A stretch of 64,000 nucleotides of DNA from Streptomyces sp. RPA4-2 (lineage in GTDB: Bacteria > Actinomycetota > Actinomycetes > Streptomycetales > Streptomycetaceae): contig NZ_CP050975.2 of the NCBI RefSeq assembly GCF_012273515.2, positions 6,200,001 to 6,264,000 on the forward strand, written 5' to 3'. Shown one piece after another: positions 8,348 through 16,812 of this stretch. A program made the position numbers and the translations under genes. How positions within the stretch are numbered: position 1 is the first letter of the stretch; every line of letters begins with the position of its first letter. The notes under the pieces were generated by a model that was not told the origin of the DNA, searched no databases, and saw only the letters and a program-made list of their open reading frames with translations.

Positions 8348-8531
8348 CTGGGGGCTCCGCCCCCAGACCCCCGGTCGGCCTTAAGGGCCTTGTCCTCAAG
8401 CGCCGGACGGGCTGGTGGTGCCGGCCGGGGCCCGCATCTCCAGCCCGTCCGGCGTTTGAGGACGAGCCCTTCGGGCGACGCGGGGGTCCAGGGGGCGCAG
8501 CCCCTTGGCGGGGTTTGGGGCGGAGCCCCAA
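8348..8531. repeat. Streptomyces-type intergenic inverted repeat element
   Basis: Between icmA and the convergent TetR gene lie nested hairpins. The hairpins are CTGGGGGctccGCCCCCAG (8348-8366), 24-nt inverted arms at 8392-8415 and 8440-8463 (right arm begins CCAGCCCGTCCGG, one mismatch), CCAGGGGGCgcaGCCCCTTGG (8488-8508) and TTGGGGcggaGCCCCAA (8515-8531). Arms ending in GTCCGGCGTTTGAGGAC recur between genes across Streptomyces genomes (general knowledge). It probably serves as a bidirectional terminator or mRNA-end stabiliser. Confidence 0.75.
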
Positions 8532-8564
8532 GAGATGGGGCGCCGGGGGCGAGGGAACGCTGGT

Positions 8565-9192
8565 TCAGGGGGGCGTCGGTGGCGCCCGCCAGGCCGAGCA
8601 GGAGGACCCGGGTGAACGCCCGCACCCACTCCTCGTCCGCCGCCTCCGCACTGACGAGCGTGCGATGCACCACCGCCCCGGCGACCACGTCGAAGATGAG
8701 ATCCGCCGTACGCGCGGACGCCTCGGGATCGGACTCCGGCGGCAGCTCCCCCCGGGCGGTGGCCCGCGCCCTCCCCTCCACCACGAGCCGCTTCTGCCGG
8801 TCGACGATGGACGTCCGGATCCGCTCCCGCAGAGGCTCGTCACGGGTGGACTCCGCCACCACCGCCATCAGGGCGGTCTTCGTCTCGGGCCGGTCCAGGA
8901 TCGCCGCGAACTGCAGCACCACACCCTCGATGTCCGCCGCCAGACTGCCGCGGTCGGGCAGCTCCAGTTCGTCGAAGAGCACGGCGACCGCGTCGACCAC
9001 GAGCTCGTTCTTGCCGGCCCAGCGCCGGTAGAGGGTCGTCTTGGCGACTCCGGCGCGGGTCGCCACGTCCCCCAACGTCAGCTTGGACCAGCCCAGTTCG
9101 ACCAGCGCCGCCCGCGTCGCCTCCAGGATCGCGGCGTCCGCGGCAGCGCTGCGCGGGCGCCCCGTACGCGGGACGGAAGAGCGACTCTGCAT
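8565..9192 (-). CDS. TetR-family regulator with stop codon lost by a 1-nt frameshift
   Basis: A TetR/AcrR repressor beginning at ATG 9192 (MQSRSSVPRTGRPRSAAAD). The N-terminal HTH reads LTLGDVATRAGVAKTTLYRRWAGKNELV, followed by a helical ligand domain to VLLLGLAGATDAP. As sequenced, the frame has no stop and runs on through the intergenic repeat and antisense to icmA down to 6592. Removing one C from the six-C run (plus strand G6 at 8568-8573) gives GCC CCC TGA and a normal 208-aa protein ending TDAP, so I annotate that end. It may be a sequencing error or a real extension. It faces icmA and could be its repressor. Confidence 0.85.
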
Positions 9193-9491
9193 GGCAGGAC
9201 CATATCCGCCGTTGTGGGCGGGCAAATCCGGCGGTTCTGTGAAGCCGTGAGGGAGATCACCGGGGGAAGGCGGGCGAAGACGCCCCCGTGCAGTTACGCT
9301 ACGACCCGTAGCGAAAGCTGCGGACGACGCTCGTACACCCTGACCCGTGCGCGAGCGGCAACCACAGGCGCCAGGTGGGGACCCGGCGCGAGCACCACAC
9401 ATCGGACGCCGGGCGCCGCGGACCAGGACGTTGCGGGCCCGGATTTCACAGCGTTTTTCACACGTGCGCGAGGAAGGGGGAGGATGTACTC
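9193..9491. other. Intergenic region between divergent TetR and thioredoxin-TPR genes
   Basis: These 299 bp hold the divergent promoters. The only structured element is a short inverted repeat, CGCTACG-acc-CGTAGCG, at 9297-9313. A strong ribosome site (GGGGGAGG at 9476-9483) precedes the next gene. No coding sequence is apparent. Confidence 0.6.
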
Positions 9492-10469
9492 ATGCAGCCA
9501 CGGAACATGTCCATGAGCGGAGTCGTCGACCTCGCCGCGGTGAAGGCGGCCCAGGAGGCCAAGGCGAAGGCGGAGCAGGCGCGCGCCGAAGCGGCCAGGC
9601 AGGGCGGCGGAGGCGGGGCCGTGTCTCCCGCCAGTCTCGTCATCGATGTCGACGAGGCCGGATTCGAGCGTGATGTCCTTCAGCGGTCCACCGAGGTCCC
9701 GGTCGTCATCGACTTCTGGGCCGAGTGGTGCGAGCCCTGCAAGCAGTTGAGCCCGGTGCTCGAGCGGCTGGCCGTCGAGTACGGCGGCCGGTTCATCCTC
9801 GCCAAGATCGACGTCGACGCCAACCAGATGCTGATGCAGCAGTTCGGGATCCAGGGGATCCCGGCCGTCTTCGCCGTGGTCGCGGGACAGGCGCTGCCGC
9901 TCTTCCAGGGAGCCGCCGCCGAGGCGCAGATCCGGGGGACCCTGGACCAGCTCGTGCAGGTCGCCGAGGAGCGTTTCGGCCTCACCGGTCTGACCGTCGA
10001 CCAGGAAGCCGAGCCCGGCGAGGCTCCGGTGGAGCACGAGATGCCGGCCGGACCGTACGACGCGCTCCTCGAAGCGGCCGTACAGGCCCTGGACGCGGGT
10101 GACTTCGGCGGTGCCGTACAGGCGTACCGGAACGTGCTGAGCGACGACCCGGGCAACACGGAGGCCAAGCTCGGCCTCGCCCAGGCCGAGTTGCTCCAGC
10201 GCGTGCAGGGCGCCGATCCGGGCAAGGTGCGCGAGGACGCCGCGGCGAACCCGAAGGACGTGCGGGCGCAGATCGCCGCCGCCGACCTGGACCTCGTGGG
10301 CGGCCATGTCGAGGACGCGTTCGGGCGGCTCATCGACACGGTGCAGCGCACGGCGGGCGACGACCGCGACGCCGTACGGGTGCGGTTGCTCGAACTCTTC
10401 GAGGTGGTGGGCGCCGACGACCCGCGCGTGATCGCGGCGCGCCGGGCGCTGGCCAGGGCCCTGTTCTGA
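9492..10469 (+). CDS. Thioredoxin-domain protein with C-terminal TPR region (YbbN/CnoX type)
   Basis: A 325-aa protein starting at ATG 9492 (MQPRNMSMSGVVDLAAV), eight bases after AGGAGG-like bases. An Ala/Lys-rich helix (residues about 12-40) precedes a thioredoxin domain with the active site WAEWCEPCKQL at about 77-87 and the cis-Pro loop IQGIPAVFAV. It is followed by tetratricopeptide-like helices (YDALLEAAVQALDAGDFGGAVQAYRNVL, NTEAKLGLAQAELLQ). This architecture is that of YbbN/CnoX, chaperone-like thioredoxins that protect substrates from overoxidation and hand them to chaperonins. Unlike E. coli YbbN (SxxC), both cysteines of the CxxC motif are present, so reductase activity is possible. 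Confidence 0.9.
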   Translation: MQPRNMSMSGVVDLAAVKAAQEAKAKAEQARAEAARQGGGGGAVSPASLVIDVDEAGFERDVLQRSTEVPVVIDFWAEWCEPCKQLSPVLERLAVEYGGRFILAKIDVDANQMLMQQFGIQGIPAVFAVVAGQALPLFQGAAAEAQIRGTLDQLVQVAEERFGLTGLTVDQEAEPGEAPVEHEMPAGPYDALLEAAVQALDAGDFGGAVQAYRNVLSDDPGNTEAKLGLAQAELLQRVQGADPGKVREDAAANPKDVRAQIAAADLDLVGGHVEDAFGRLIDTVQRTAGDDRDAVRVRLLELFEVVGADDPRVIAARRALARALF

Positions 10470-10530
10470 CCTGTTCCTAAACGCCGGGCCTTGTGACGCC
10501 CAGGTGAAAGATTCGTCAGGAGGGCCACAA

Positions 10531-10568
10531 GCGGCCGCGTTTTACCAAAACTTGGTAAACGCGGCCGC
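10531..10568 (+). terminator. Long hairpin downstream of the thioredoxin-TPR gene
   Basis: The arm GCGGCCGCGTTTTACCAA pairs with TTGGTAAACGCGGCCGC across a 3-nt loop, with a single bulged T. It lies 61 bp after the stop. There is no U-tract, as is common for Streptomyces terminators. The AT-rich inner part (TTTACCAA/TTGGTAAA) also looks like a protein-binding palindrome. Confidence 0.75.
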
Positions 10569-10569
10569 T

Positions 10570-10584
10570 GTTACTGGGAGTAAG
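10570..10584. promoter_or_regulatory. Imperfect inverted repeat GTTACT-3-AGTAAG
   Basis: GTTACT ggg AGTAAG, related to the perfect GTTACT/AGTAAC site 129 bp downstream. It is a possible auxiliary operator for the DUF6230 transcription unit. Inference from the matching half-sites only. Confidence 0.4.
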
Positions 10585-10698
10585 TCGGAGGCGTTGTTCT
10601 GTCGGATTCCGTCCGTGGATCAACCTTTTTGTCATCCGCCCCAGCGCCACCCTGAGTCGCCAACCGATACCGACGGGTCGTTGTTCGGTTATCCGGCC

Positions 10699-10714
10699 GT
10701 TACTAGCCAGTAAC
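10699..10714. promoter_or_regulatory. Inverted repeat GTTACT-agcc-AGTAAC, likely operator
   Basis: A perfect 6-bp inverted repeat with a 4-nt spacer, 377 bp upstream of the DUF6230 start. The GTTACT half-site also occurs at 10570. Such symmetrical TTACT/AGTAA sites are typical of TetR-family operators. The binder is unknown. Confidence 0.55.
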
Positions 10715-11090
10715 GAACCCCCTTGTGCGGGCGGCCAGAATGCACCACGATCGGCGACGCTCGGTCCATTACCCCTCCTCCGACAACCAATCGGGTCAAG
10801 GGGTTTTCTGGGTCCCCACCGGGTAGGGGCGGCGGCAGTGGCGCCGCCTCTTGGGCAGGGGGGTCTTCGCCGTTCGGCGGAGCCTGTCCAGCAGGTTGTG
10901 CGTGATGTGTGTCAGGCGCGACCAGTGGTTGTCGCTCGGGGGTGATCGCCGGTGTGTTCGGGCGTAATGCGTCCGAGGAGTACAGGCGCTCTCCTTCCCG
11001 AGGACGTAGCACTTCTCCCATCCCTGCCCGGCTGAGCCGCCGACAAGTGGCAGTCAGGGCCAGGAGATGTACGTCCGAGAAGGAGGAAAT
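10715..11090. other. Long leader region upstream of the DUF6230 gene
   Basis: These 376 bp contain no convincing gene. A strong ribosome site (GAAGGAGGAA, 11079-11088) precedes the ATG at 11091. A lower-GC stretch around 10600-10700, upstream of this segment, could hold the promoter, which would give a 5' leader of several hundred bases. I see no known riboswitch. Confidence 0.5.
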
Positions 11091-11744
11091 ATGCAGTCCC
11101 AGGTGCGTGGCGGGACCAGATGGAAGCGGTTCGCCGTCGTGATGGTGCCCAGTGTGGCCGCCACGGCAGCGATAGGTGTGGCCCTCGCGCAGGGCGCTCT
11201 CGCCGCGTCGTTCAGCGTCTCCGGCCAGTCGTTCAAGGTGACGGCCGACTCGCTCAACGGCCAGGGCTTCTCGCAGTACGGAGCCATTGACTCGGGGTAC
11301 ACCCTCGACGGCAAGAAGACGGCTCACCCCGTCGCGGTGTCGGCGTTCAAGTCCGCGTCGATCACGAACATGTGTCAGTCCGTGGTCACCCCGAACATCC
11401 CGTTGCTCGGGTCGGTCAGCCTGATCCTCAGGGCGGGCGGAGCGGGTCACGACGCGGTGCAGGCCGAGAACCTGTACATCGACGTCGAGGACCTCCAGGC
11501 CGATGCCACCTTCCACAACATCGACATTGGTGTGGCCGCCGGTGACACGAGCACCGAAAAGGGCGGCAAGGGCGCGGGCATGAAGGGTGGCGGCGAGCAG
11601 GCCAACCCTTACGGCTTCGCCCAGCAGGCGGAGTCCGCGGAGCTCACCCACGTGCAGCAGACGGCGTGGGCGACCACGGCCGGCACGTTCAAGCTCAGTG
11701 GCCTGAAGATGTCGGTGTCTACCGGTACCAAGGAGTGCTACTAG
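11091..11744 (+). CDS. DUF6230-family exported protein
   Basis: A 217-aa protein (start ATG 11091 behind AAGGAGGA). The N-terminus RWKRFAVVMVPSVAATAAIGVALAQGALAASFSVSG is a signal peptide or anchor with cleavage likely after ALA. The rest is a beta-rich domain with one conserved Cys pair (TNMCQSVV and the C-terminal TKECY). Streptomyces members, once mislabelled cholesterol esterase, nearly always precede a DUF6114 gene, as here. The role is unknown. The Gly/Lys stretch GGKGAGMKGGGEQ (about 156-170) is a probable surface loop. Two possible operator repeats lie upstream. Confidence 0.9.
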   Translation: MQSQVRGGTRWKRFAVVMVPSVAATAAIGVALAQGALAASFSVSGQSFKVTADSLNGQGFSQYGAIDSGYTLDGKKTAHPVAVSAFKSASITNMCQSVVTPNIPLLGSVSLILRAGGAGHDAVQAENLYIDVEDLQADATFHNIDIGVAAGDTSTEKGGKGAGMKGGGEQANPYGFAQQAESAELTHVQQTAWATTAGTFKLSGLKMSVSTGTKECY

Positions 11745-11850
11745 GCACTCAGGGGGCGGGCGGGGGAGCCGGCAGCTGCCCCGCCCGCCCCACCTCTTTT
11801 CCGCAGTATGTGAACTTCTCACAGCAAGCCGTTCCAGGGAGCCGTTTTCC

Positions 11851-12465
11851 ATGAGCGCCGAGTCACCCGGGCAGAGCGAGCACTATCTCCAAGTCTTCCG
11901 GCGGAACTTCCGGTCCTGGAGGGGCGAACGCCCGTTCTGGGCAGGCCTGTTCGTCCTGCTCGGCGGTTTCCCCATTGCCTACTTCCCGTACGCGCATCTC
12001 CAAGTCGGTCATCTGACGCTGGCGATGTCCACCACGGCCGGCGCCGGATCCCTGATCATCGGCGTGCTGCTCGGCGTACTGGGCATCAGTCTCTGGTTCC
12101 AGCGGCACGTACGGACCTTCGCCGGAGTCGCGGCGATCCTGCTGGCCCTGGTGTCCATCCCGGTGGCCAACCTCGGCGGCTTCCTCATCGGCTTCCTGTT
12201 CGCGATGATCGGCGGGGCGATGGCGGTCTCCTGGTCCCCGGGCGAAACCGGCGAGGAAAAACGCAGTTCGACGTACAAGAGCCAGGGCGGCGCTCCGAGC
12301 GCCTCCGACACCCCGAACACCCCGCAAGCGCCGCAGGCGCCGGAATCCCCCGGCACCCCGGACGGCGCGGGTCCCGCGGACGCCGGCGAGACGGGCGGCG
12401 AGCCGAGGGACCTGTCAGGAATGAGCTCCGCCTACGGGGCGAACGGGAGGCACAGTGCCGGCTGA
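11851..12465 (+). CDS. DUF6114-family integral membrane protein
   Basis: A 204-aa protein with four predicted membrane helices (PFWAGLFVLLGGFPIAYFPY, LTLAMSTTAGAGSLIIGVLLGVLGISLWF, VRTFAGVAAILLALVSIPVANLGG, FLIGFLFAMIGGAMAVSW), then a Pro/Ala/Glu-rich cytoplasmic tail of about 75 residues. It is the usual partner of DUF6230 proteins. Its stop overlaps the GTG start of the next gene by 11 bases, so all three genes probably form one operon. The function is not known. Confidence 0.9.
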   Translation: MSAESPGQSEHYLQVFRRNFRSWRGERPFWAGLFVLLGGFPIAYFPYAHLQVGHLTLAMSTTAGAGSLIIGVLLGVLGISLWFQRHVRTFAGVAAILLALVSIPVANLGGFLIGFLFAMIGGAMAVSWSPGETGEEKRSSTYKSQGGAPSASDTPNTPQAPQAPESPGTPDGAGPADAGETGGEPRDLSGMSSAYGANGRHSAG

Positions 12466-13767
12466 CGAGGCGACCCGCGGGACGGAAGCCGACGAGTCCC
12501 GGGTGAGAACCGGACCGCGCCACGCGGCCCCCAGGAAGCCCCTGTTCACCAGATTCCATGTTCCCGCGGGCAAAGCCGTGGCCATCGCGGCGATGCCGAC
12601 GGCCGTCCTCATGGGCATGGGCTTCACCCCGACGCTCGCGCAGGCGGACGATCACCCGTCGTCCAAGAGCTTGACGATCGACGAATACCAGAAGTGCGTC
12701 GAGGCCATGACCGGCGCCAAGGACGGCAAGGACGCCTCGGCCACGCCGACGCCCTCCGCCTCCACCTCGGCGAGCTCCACCGCGTCACCCGGCACGGCGA
12801 AGCCGACCCCCTCGGCCAGCGCGTCCCCGGACAAGACCTCTTCGTCGGATTCAGGTTCCGACGACAAGGCCGGGTCCGACCCGACGCCGTCCGCGAGCAA
12901 GTCGGCCCAGAGCGCCAGTGGCACCGGTGGTGACGAGAAGCCCGCGGCGACCCCGTCGGCCTCCACGGGCGGCGGCGGACTGCTCGGCGCCGTCGGCGAC
13001 GCCATCACGGGCGTCCTCACCGGCGGCGGCGATTCCACGGGGAGCTCCACCCCCACGCCGTCCGCCACCCCTCCGCGTCCGCCCCGGCGAGCGCCGGGGA
13101 CACCCAGGACAAGGGCGCGTCCGGCACCGTCAAGGACACCGTCGGCAAGGTCACCGACACGGTCAAGAAGGCCGTGAAGGACACGACCGACACGGCGACC
13201 AAGGCGGCCGAGGACACCACGAAGGCGGTCAAGGACGCCACCGACGCGGCCACCTCGTCGCCGAGCCCGTCCGCGAGTGCCACCACGGACACGTCGGACT
13301 GCCCGGTCGCCACGGACGCCGAGGGCGGTGTCGACAACCGCGTACTGCTGCCCGACGACCCGTGGTACCTGAACGCCAGCTCGCTGCTGCTCAAAGGCGC
13401 CGACTACCAGGGCATAGTGAAGGTGAAGACCGCCAGCGGCAAGATCAAGAGGGTCCTGAAGTACGTGATCTCCGACGGCACGGACATCGGGGACCTGCAC
13501 CAGACGGTCGACGACAAGCAGTCCGGCAAGACGTACCACGTACAGGCGGGCAAGGGGACGACGTCCACCATCCGCGACGGCAAGACGATCATGTACACGG
13601 AGAGCATCTCCGGGAACCTGCTCGGCCTGATACCGATCACGTTCGACCCGGACAACCCGCCGCCGCTGAACATCCCGCTGATCTACTTCACCAAGGTGAA
13701 GGTCGTGCAGGCGGGACAGTTCGGCGGGACACTGACCGTACCCGGGCTGCACCAGTACACCAGCTGA
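12455..13767 (+). pseudogene. Exported Ser/Thr/Pro-rich protein of the DUF6230 cluster, frameshifted
   Basis: It starts at GTG 12455 behind GGGAGG. The first frame encodes an export segment (VAIAAMPTAVLMGMGFTPTLAQADD), then a low-complexity Ser/Thr/Pro/Asp linker. At about 13068-13071 the frame breaks. Continuing in the next frame restores a sensible protein: linker PSASAPASAGDTQDKG, a helical TVKDTVGKVTDTVKKAVKD repeat, and a C-terminal beta domain (CPVATDAEGGVDNRVLLPDDPWYLNASSLLLKG to LTVPGLHQYTS). Adding one C to the CCCC run gives a 437-aa protein. Without repair the product ends at 13177 with an Arg/Pro-rich tail. Likely a secreted or wall-associated partner of the two preceding proteins. 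Sequencing error is the simplest explanation. Confidence 0.85.
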
Positions 13768-13827
13768 CGGGCCCCGGCCCGCGGGTCCTCGGACCCGCCC
13801 ACGACCTTTCCGGGAGCCGCAACACCC

Positions 13828-13863
13828 TGAGGGCGCCCCCTGTTGATCCAGGGGGCGCCCTCA
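13828..13863 (+). terminator. Perfect 15-bp stem-loop terminator
   Basis: TGAGGGCGCCCCCTG and its exact complement are separated by TTGATC, 60 bp after the end of the DUF6230 operon. It probably terminates that operon. The second hairpin 63 bp on shares its stem sequence. Confidence 0.85.
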
Positions 13864-13925
13864 GGCATTCCCGGTGGGCCGGGCGGAGCCGCGCGAGTGT
13901 TGAGGCGTGATTCAACGGCGAAAGA

Positions 13926-13960
13926 CCGAGGGCGCCCCCTGTCACAGGGAGCGCCCTCGG
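13926..13960 (-). terminator. Stem-loop terminator of pyk
   Basis: CCGAGGGCGC-c-CCCTG pairs with CAGGG-a-GCGCCCTCGG around TCA, 20 bp beyond the pyk stop. The core GAGGGCGCCCCCTG is the same as in the hairpin at 13828, so the two convergent units end in near-copies of one another. Confidence 0.8.
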
Positions 13961-13980
13961 CGGTGTACGGGGACCGTGGG

Positions 13981-15414
13981 TCAGGCGGTGCGGCCGCTCT
14001 CGCCCAGGTGGTGCACCCGGACCATGTTGGTGGTGCCGGGGACGCCGGGGGGCGAGCCGGCGGTCATGACGACGACGTCGCCGTCGTTGAACCGCTTGAG
14101 CTTCTGCAGCTCCTGGTCGACCAGGTCGACCATCTCGTCGGTGCTGTTGACGAACGGCACCACGTGGGACTCGACGCCCCAGCTCAGCGTCAGCTGGTTG
14201 CGGGTGCCCTCGTCCGTGGTGAAGGCCAGGATCGGCTGGGACGCGCGGTAGCGGGACAGCCGGCGCGCGGTGTCACCGGACTTGGTGAAGGCGACCAGGC
14301 CCTTGCCGCCGAGGAAGTCGGCGATCTCGCAGGCGGCGCGGGCGACCGAACCGCCCTGCGTGCGCGGCTTCTTGCCGGGGACCAGGGGCTGCAGTCCCTT
14401 GGAGAGCAGCTCCTCCTCCGCCGCCACGACGATCTTCGACATCGTCTTGACCGTCTCGATCGGGTACGCGCCCACGGACGACTCGGCGGACAGCATGACC
14501 GCGTCGGCGCCGTCGAGGATCGCGTTGGCCACGTCCGACGCCTCGGCGCGGGTCGGGCGCGAGTTGGTGATCATCGACTCCATCATCTGGGTCGCGACGA
14601 TCACCGGCTTGGCGTTGCGGCGGCAGAGTTCCACGAGGCGCTTCTGCACCATCGGGACCTTCTCCAGCGGGTACTCGACGGCCAGGTCGCCACGGGCCAC
14701 CATGACGGCGTCGAACGCCGCGACGACGGCGTCCATGTTGGCGACCGCCTGCGGCTTCTCCACCTTGGCGATGACGGGGACGCGGCGGCCCTCCTCGTCC
14801 ATCACCTTGTGGACGTCGTTCACGTCGTCGGCGTCGCGCACGAAGGAGAGGGCGACCATGTCGCAGCCCATCCGCAGGGCGAAGCGCAGGTCCTCGACGT
14901 CCTTCTCGGACAGCGCCGGCACGTTCACGGCGGTGCCGGGCAGGTTGATGCCCTTGTGGTCCGAGATCACGCCGCCCTCGATGACGACCGTCTTGACCTG
15001 GGGGCCCACGACCTCGACGACCTTCAGCTCGACGTTGCCGTCGTTGATGAGGATCTGGTCGCCCTTGGAGACGTCGCCCGGCAGGCCCTTGTAGGTCGTG
15101 CCGCAGATCTGCTTGTCGCCCGGCACGTCCTCGGTGGTGATGGTGAACTCGTCACCGCGCACCAGCTCGACGGGTCCCTCGGCGAAGGTCTCCAGACGGA
15201 TCTTCGGGCCCTGCAGGTCGGCGAGGACACCGATCGCCCTGCCGGTCTCGGCCGAGGCGGCCCGGACGCGGTCGTAGCGCCCCTGGTGCTCGGCGTGCGA
15301 GCCGTGGCTGAAGTTGAAGCGGGCCACGTTCATGCCGGCTTCGATCAGCGAGACGAGCTGCTCGTGGGAGTCGACCGCGGGGCCGAGAGTACAGACGATT
15401 TTCGAACGGCGCAT
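13981..15414 (-). CDS. pyk: Pyruvate kinase
   Basis: A 477-aa enzyme of normal length that converts phosphoenolpyruvate and ADP to pyruvate and ATP. Visible are the N-terminal MRRSKIVCTLGPA, the catalytic barrel segment NVARFNFSHG, SEKDVEDLRFALRMGCDMVALSFVRDADDV, the K-E-D metal/substrate residues in VIAKVEKPQAV and VMVARGDLAVEYPLEKVPMVQK, and GADAVMLSAESSVGAYP. The C-terminal allosteric domain is intact (ARAACEIADFLGGKGLVAFTKSG). It lies 73 bp downstream of ackA and in the same direction, forming a pta-ackA-pyk run of lower glycolysis and acetate metabolism. Streptomyces usually have two pyruvate kinases. Confidence 0.97.
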   Translation of the reverse strand: MRRSKIVCTLGPAVDSHEQLVSLIEAGMNVARFNFSHGSHAEHQGRYDRVRAASAETGRAIGVLADLQGPKIRLETFAEGPVELVRGDEFTITTEDVPGDKQICGTTYKGLPGDVSKGDQILINDGNVELKVVEVVGPQVKTVVIEGGVISDHKGINLPGTAVNVPALSEKDVEDLRFALRMGCDMVALSFVRDADDVNDVHKVMDEEGRRVPVIAKVEKPQAVANMDAVVAAFDAVMVARGDLAVEYPLEKVPMVQKRLVELCRRNAKPVIVATQMMESMITNSRPTRAEASDVANAILDGADAVMLSAESSVGAYPIETVKTMSKIVVAAEEELLSKGLQPLVPGKKPRTQGGSVARAACEIADFLGGKGLVAFTKSGDTARRLSRYRASQPILAFTTDEGTRNQLTLSWGVESHVVPFVNSTDEMVDLVDQELQKLKRFNDGDVVVMTAGSPPGVPGTTNMVRVHHLGESGRTA

Positions 15415-15487
15415 GGGGCGATCCTATCGGTTTGTTTCGCTACGGAATATTCCGTCTGGCGGAAGATACAAAGGGGCGGGATGCCGC

Positions 15488-16705
15488 TCAGGTGAGGTCG
15501 TGGGACGCGCCCACGAGTGCGTAGGTCTGCGTGGCGATCTCCAGTTCCTCGTCGGTCGGCACCACGGCGACCGTGACCCGTGCGCCCTCGGGGGAGACGA
15601 TTCTCGCCCCGTCCCCTCGAGCCGCGTTCAGGCCGGCGTCGACCGCCAGGCCGAGCCCCTCCAGACCGGCGACCGCGGCCTCGCGCACCGCGGCGGCGTT
15701 CTCGCCGACCCCCGCGGTGAAGGCGATCGCGTCCACCCGGCCCAGTACCGCGTAATAGGCGCCGATGTACTTCTTCAGGCGGTGGATGTAGATGTCGAAG
15801 GCGAGCCGCGCCTGCTCGTCGCCCTCGTCGACACGGCTTCGGATCTCCCGCATGTCGTTGTCGCCGCACAGACCGATCAGGCCGCTTTTCTTGTTGAGCA
15901 AAGTGTCGATCTCGTCCGTGGACATCCCGCCAACGCGCGTCAAATGGAAGATGACCGCGGGATCCACGTCACCGGACCGCGTCCCCATGACGAGTCCCTC
16001 CAGTGGCGTGAGCCCCATGGAGGTGTCCACGCAACGGCCCCCGCGCACGGCGGACGCGGAGGCACCGTTGCCGAGGTGCAGCACGATGACGTTCACGTCC
16101 TCCGGCGCCCTGCCGAGGAGCTTCGCGGTCTCCCGGGACACATAGGCGTGCGAGGTGCCGTGGAAGCCGTAGCGCCGGATGCGGTACTCGTCGGCGGTGC
16201 TCACGTCGATCGCGTAACGCGCGGCCGACTCCGGCATGGTGGTGTGGAAGGCGGTGTCGAAGACGGCGACCTGGGGAAGGTCGGGGCGCAGCGACCGGGC
16301 CGTACGGATACCCGTCAGGTTCGCCGGGTTGTGCAGCGGGGCGAGCGGGACCAGCCGCTCGATCTCCGCGAGCACGGCGTCGTCGACGATCTCGGGTTCG
16401 GTGAAGGAACTCCCGCCGTGCACGACCCGGTGGCCGATCGCGGCCAGCTCGGGGGAGTCCAGGCCGAGCCCGTCCCGGCCGAGCTCCTCGGCGACGGCCT
16501 TGAGGGCGGCGGCGTGGTCGGCGACGGGGCCGGTCGTCTCCCGGGTCTCCCCCGTGGTGAGCGCCGTGTGCTTCAGCCGGGACGTCCGCTCGCCGATGCG
16601 TTCGACGAGGCCCGTGGCGAGGCGGCTGCTGTCGCGCATGTCGAGGAGCTGGTACTTCAGCGACGAGGAGCCGGAGTTGAGGACGAGGACTCGGGTGGCG
16701 GTCAC
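15488..16705 (-). CDS. ackA: Acetate kinase
   Basis: A 405-aa ASKHA-fold kinase: acetyl phosphate + ADP to acetate + ATP. Motifs seen are the N-terminal VLVLNSGSSSLKYQLLD, the substrate region IGHRVVHGG, VFDTAFHTTMPESA, the RYGFHGTSHAYVS segment, and the phosphate and adenosine loops VIVLHLGNGASASAV and AFTAGVGENAAAVRE. I chose the GTG start at 16705 (VTATRVLVLNSGSS); the open frame extends far upstream only as antisense noise over pta. It is separated by 107 bp from pta and presumably co-transcribed; Pta makes acetyl phosphate from acetyl-CoA for this enzyme. Confidence 0.96.
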   Translation of the reverse strand: MTATRVLVLNSGSSSLKYQLLDMRDSSRLATGLVERIGERTSRLKHTALTTGETRETTGPVADHAAALKAVAEELGRDGLGLDSPELAAIGHRVVHGGSSFTEPEIVDDAVLAEIERLVPLAPLHNPANLTGIRTARSLRPDLPQVAVFDTAFHTTMPESAARYAIDVSTADEYRIRRYGFHGTSHAYVSRETAKLLGRAPEDVNVIVLHLGNGASASAVRGGRCVDTSMGLTPLEGLVMGTRSGDVDPAVIFHLTRVGGMSTDEIDTLLNKKSGLIGLCGDNDMREIRSRVDEGDEQARLAFDIYIHRLKKYIGAYYAVLGRVDAIAFTAGVGENAAAVREAAVAGLEGLGLAVDAGLNAARGDGARIVSPEGARVTVAVVPTDEELEIATQTYALVGASHDLT

Positions 16706-16812
16706 TGCGGGGATGCCTTCTGGGTCGGTTTCGGGTGCGCGGTCGTCGCCGGGGGCGGACGCCGGGTGGGGGCCGGTGCTCGCGGGCCGGCCCGGCCCGC
16801 CCGGTGCGGCGG

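Noticed and set aside
6592..9402. A 936-residue open frame antisense to icmA and through the TetR gene
   Set aside because: Only the first ~208 residues after 9192 look like a protein (TetR). The rest is the reverse complement of icmA and of an intergenic repeat; it exists because the TetR stop is lost by a homopolymer change.
10531..10568. Hairpin with a NotI-like core as a cloning scar
   Set aside because: GCGGCCGC is the natural GC-rich part of a symmetrical stem; both arms fit a native hairpin.
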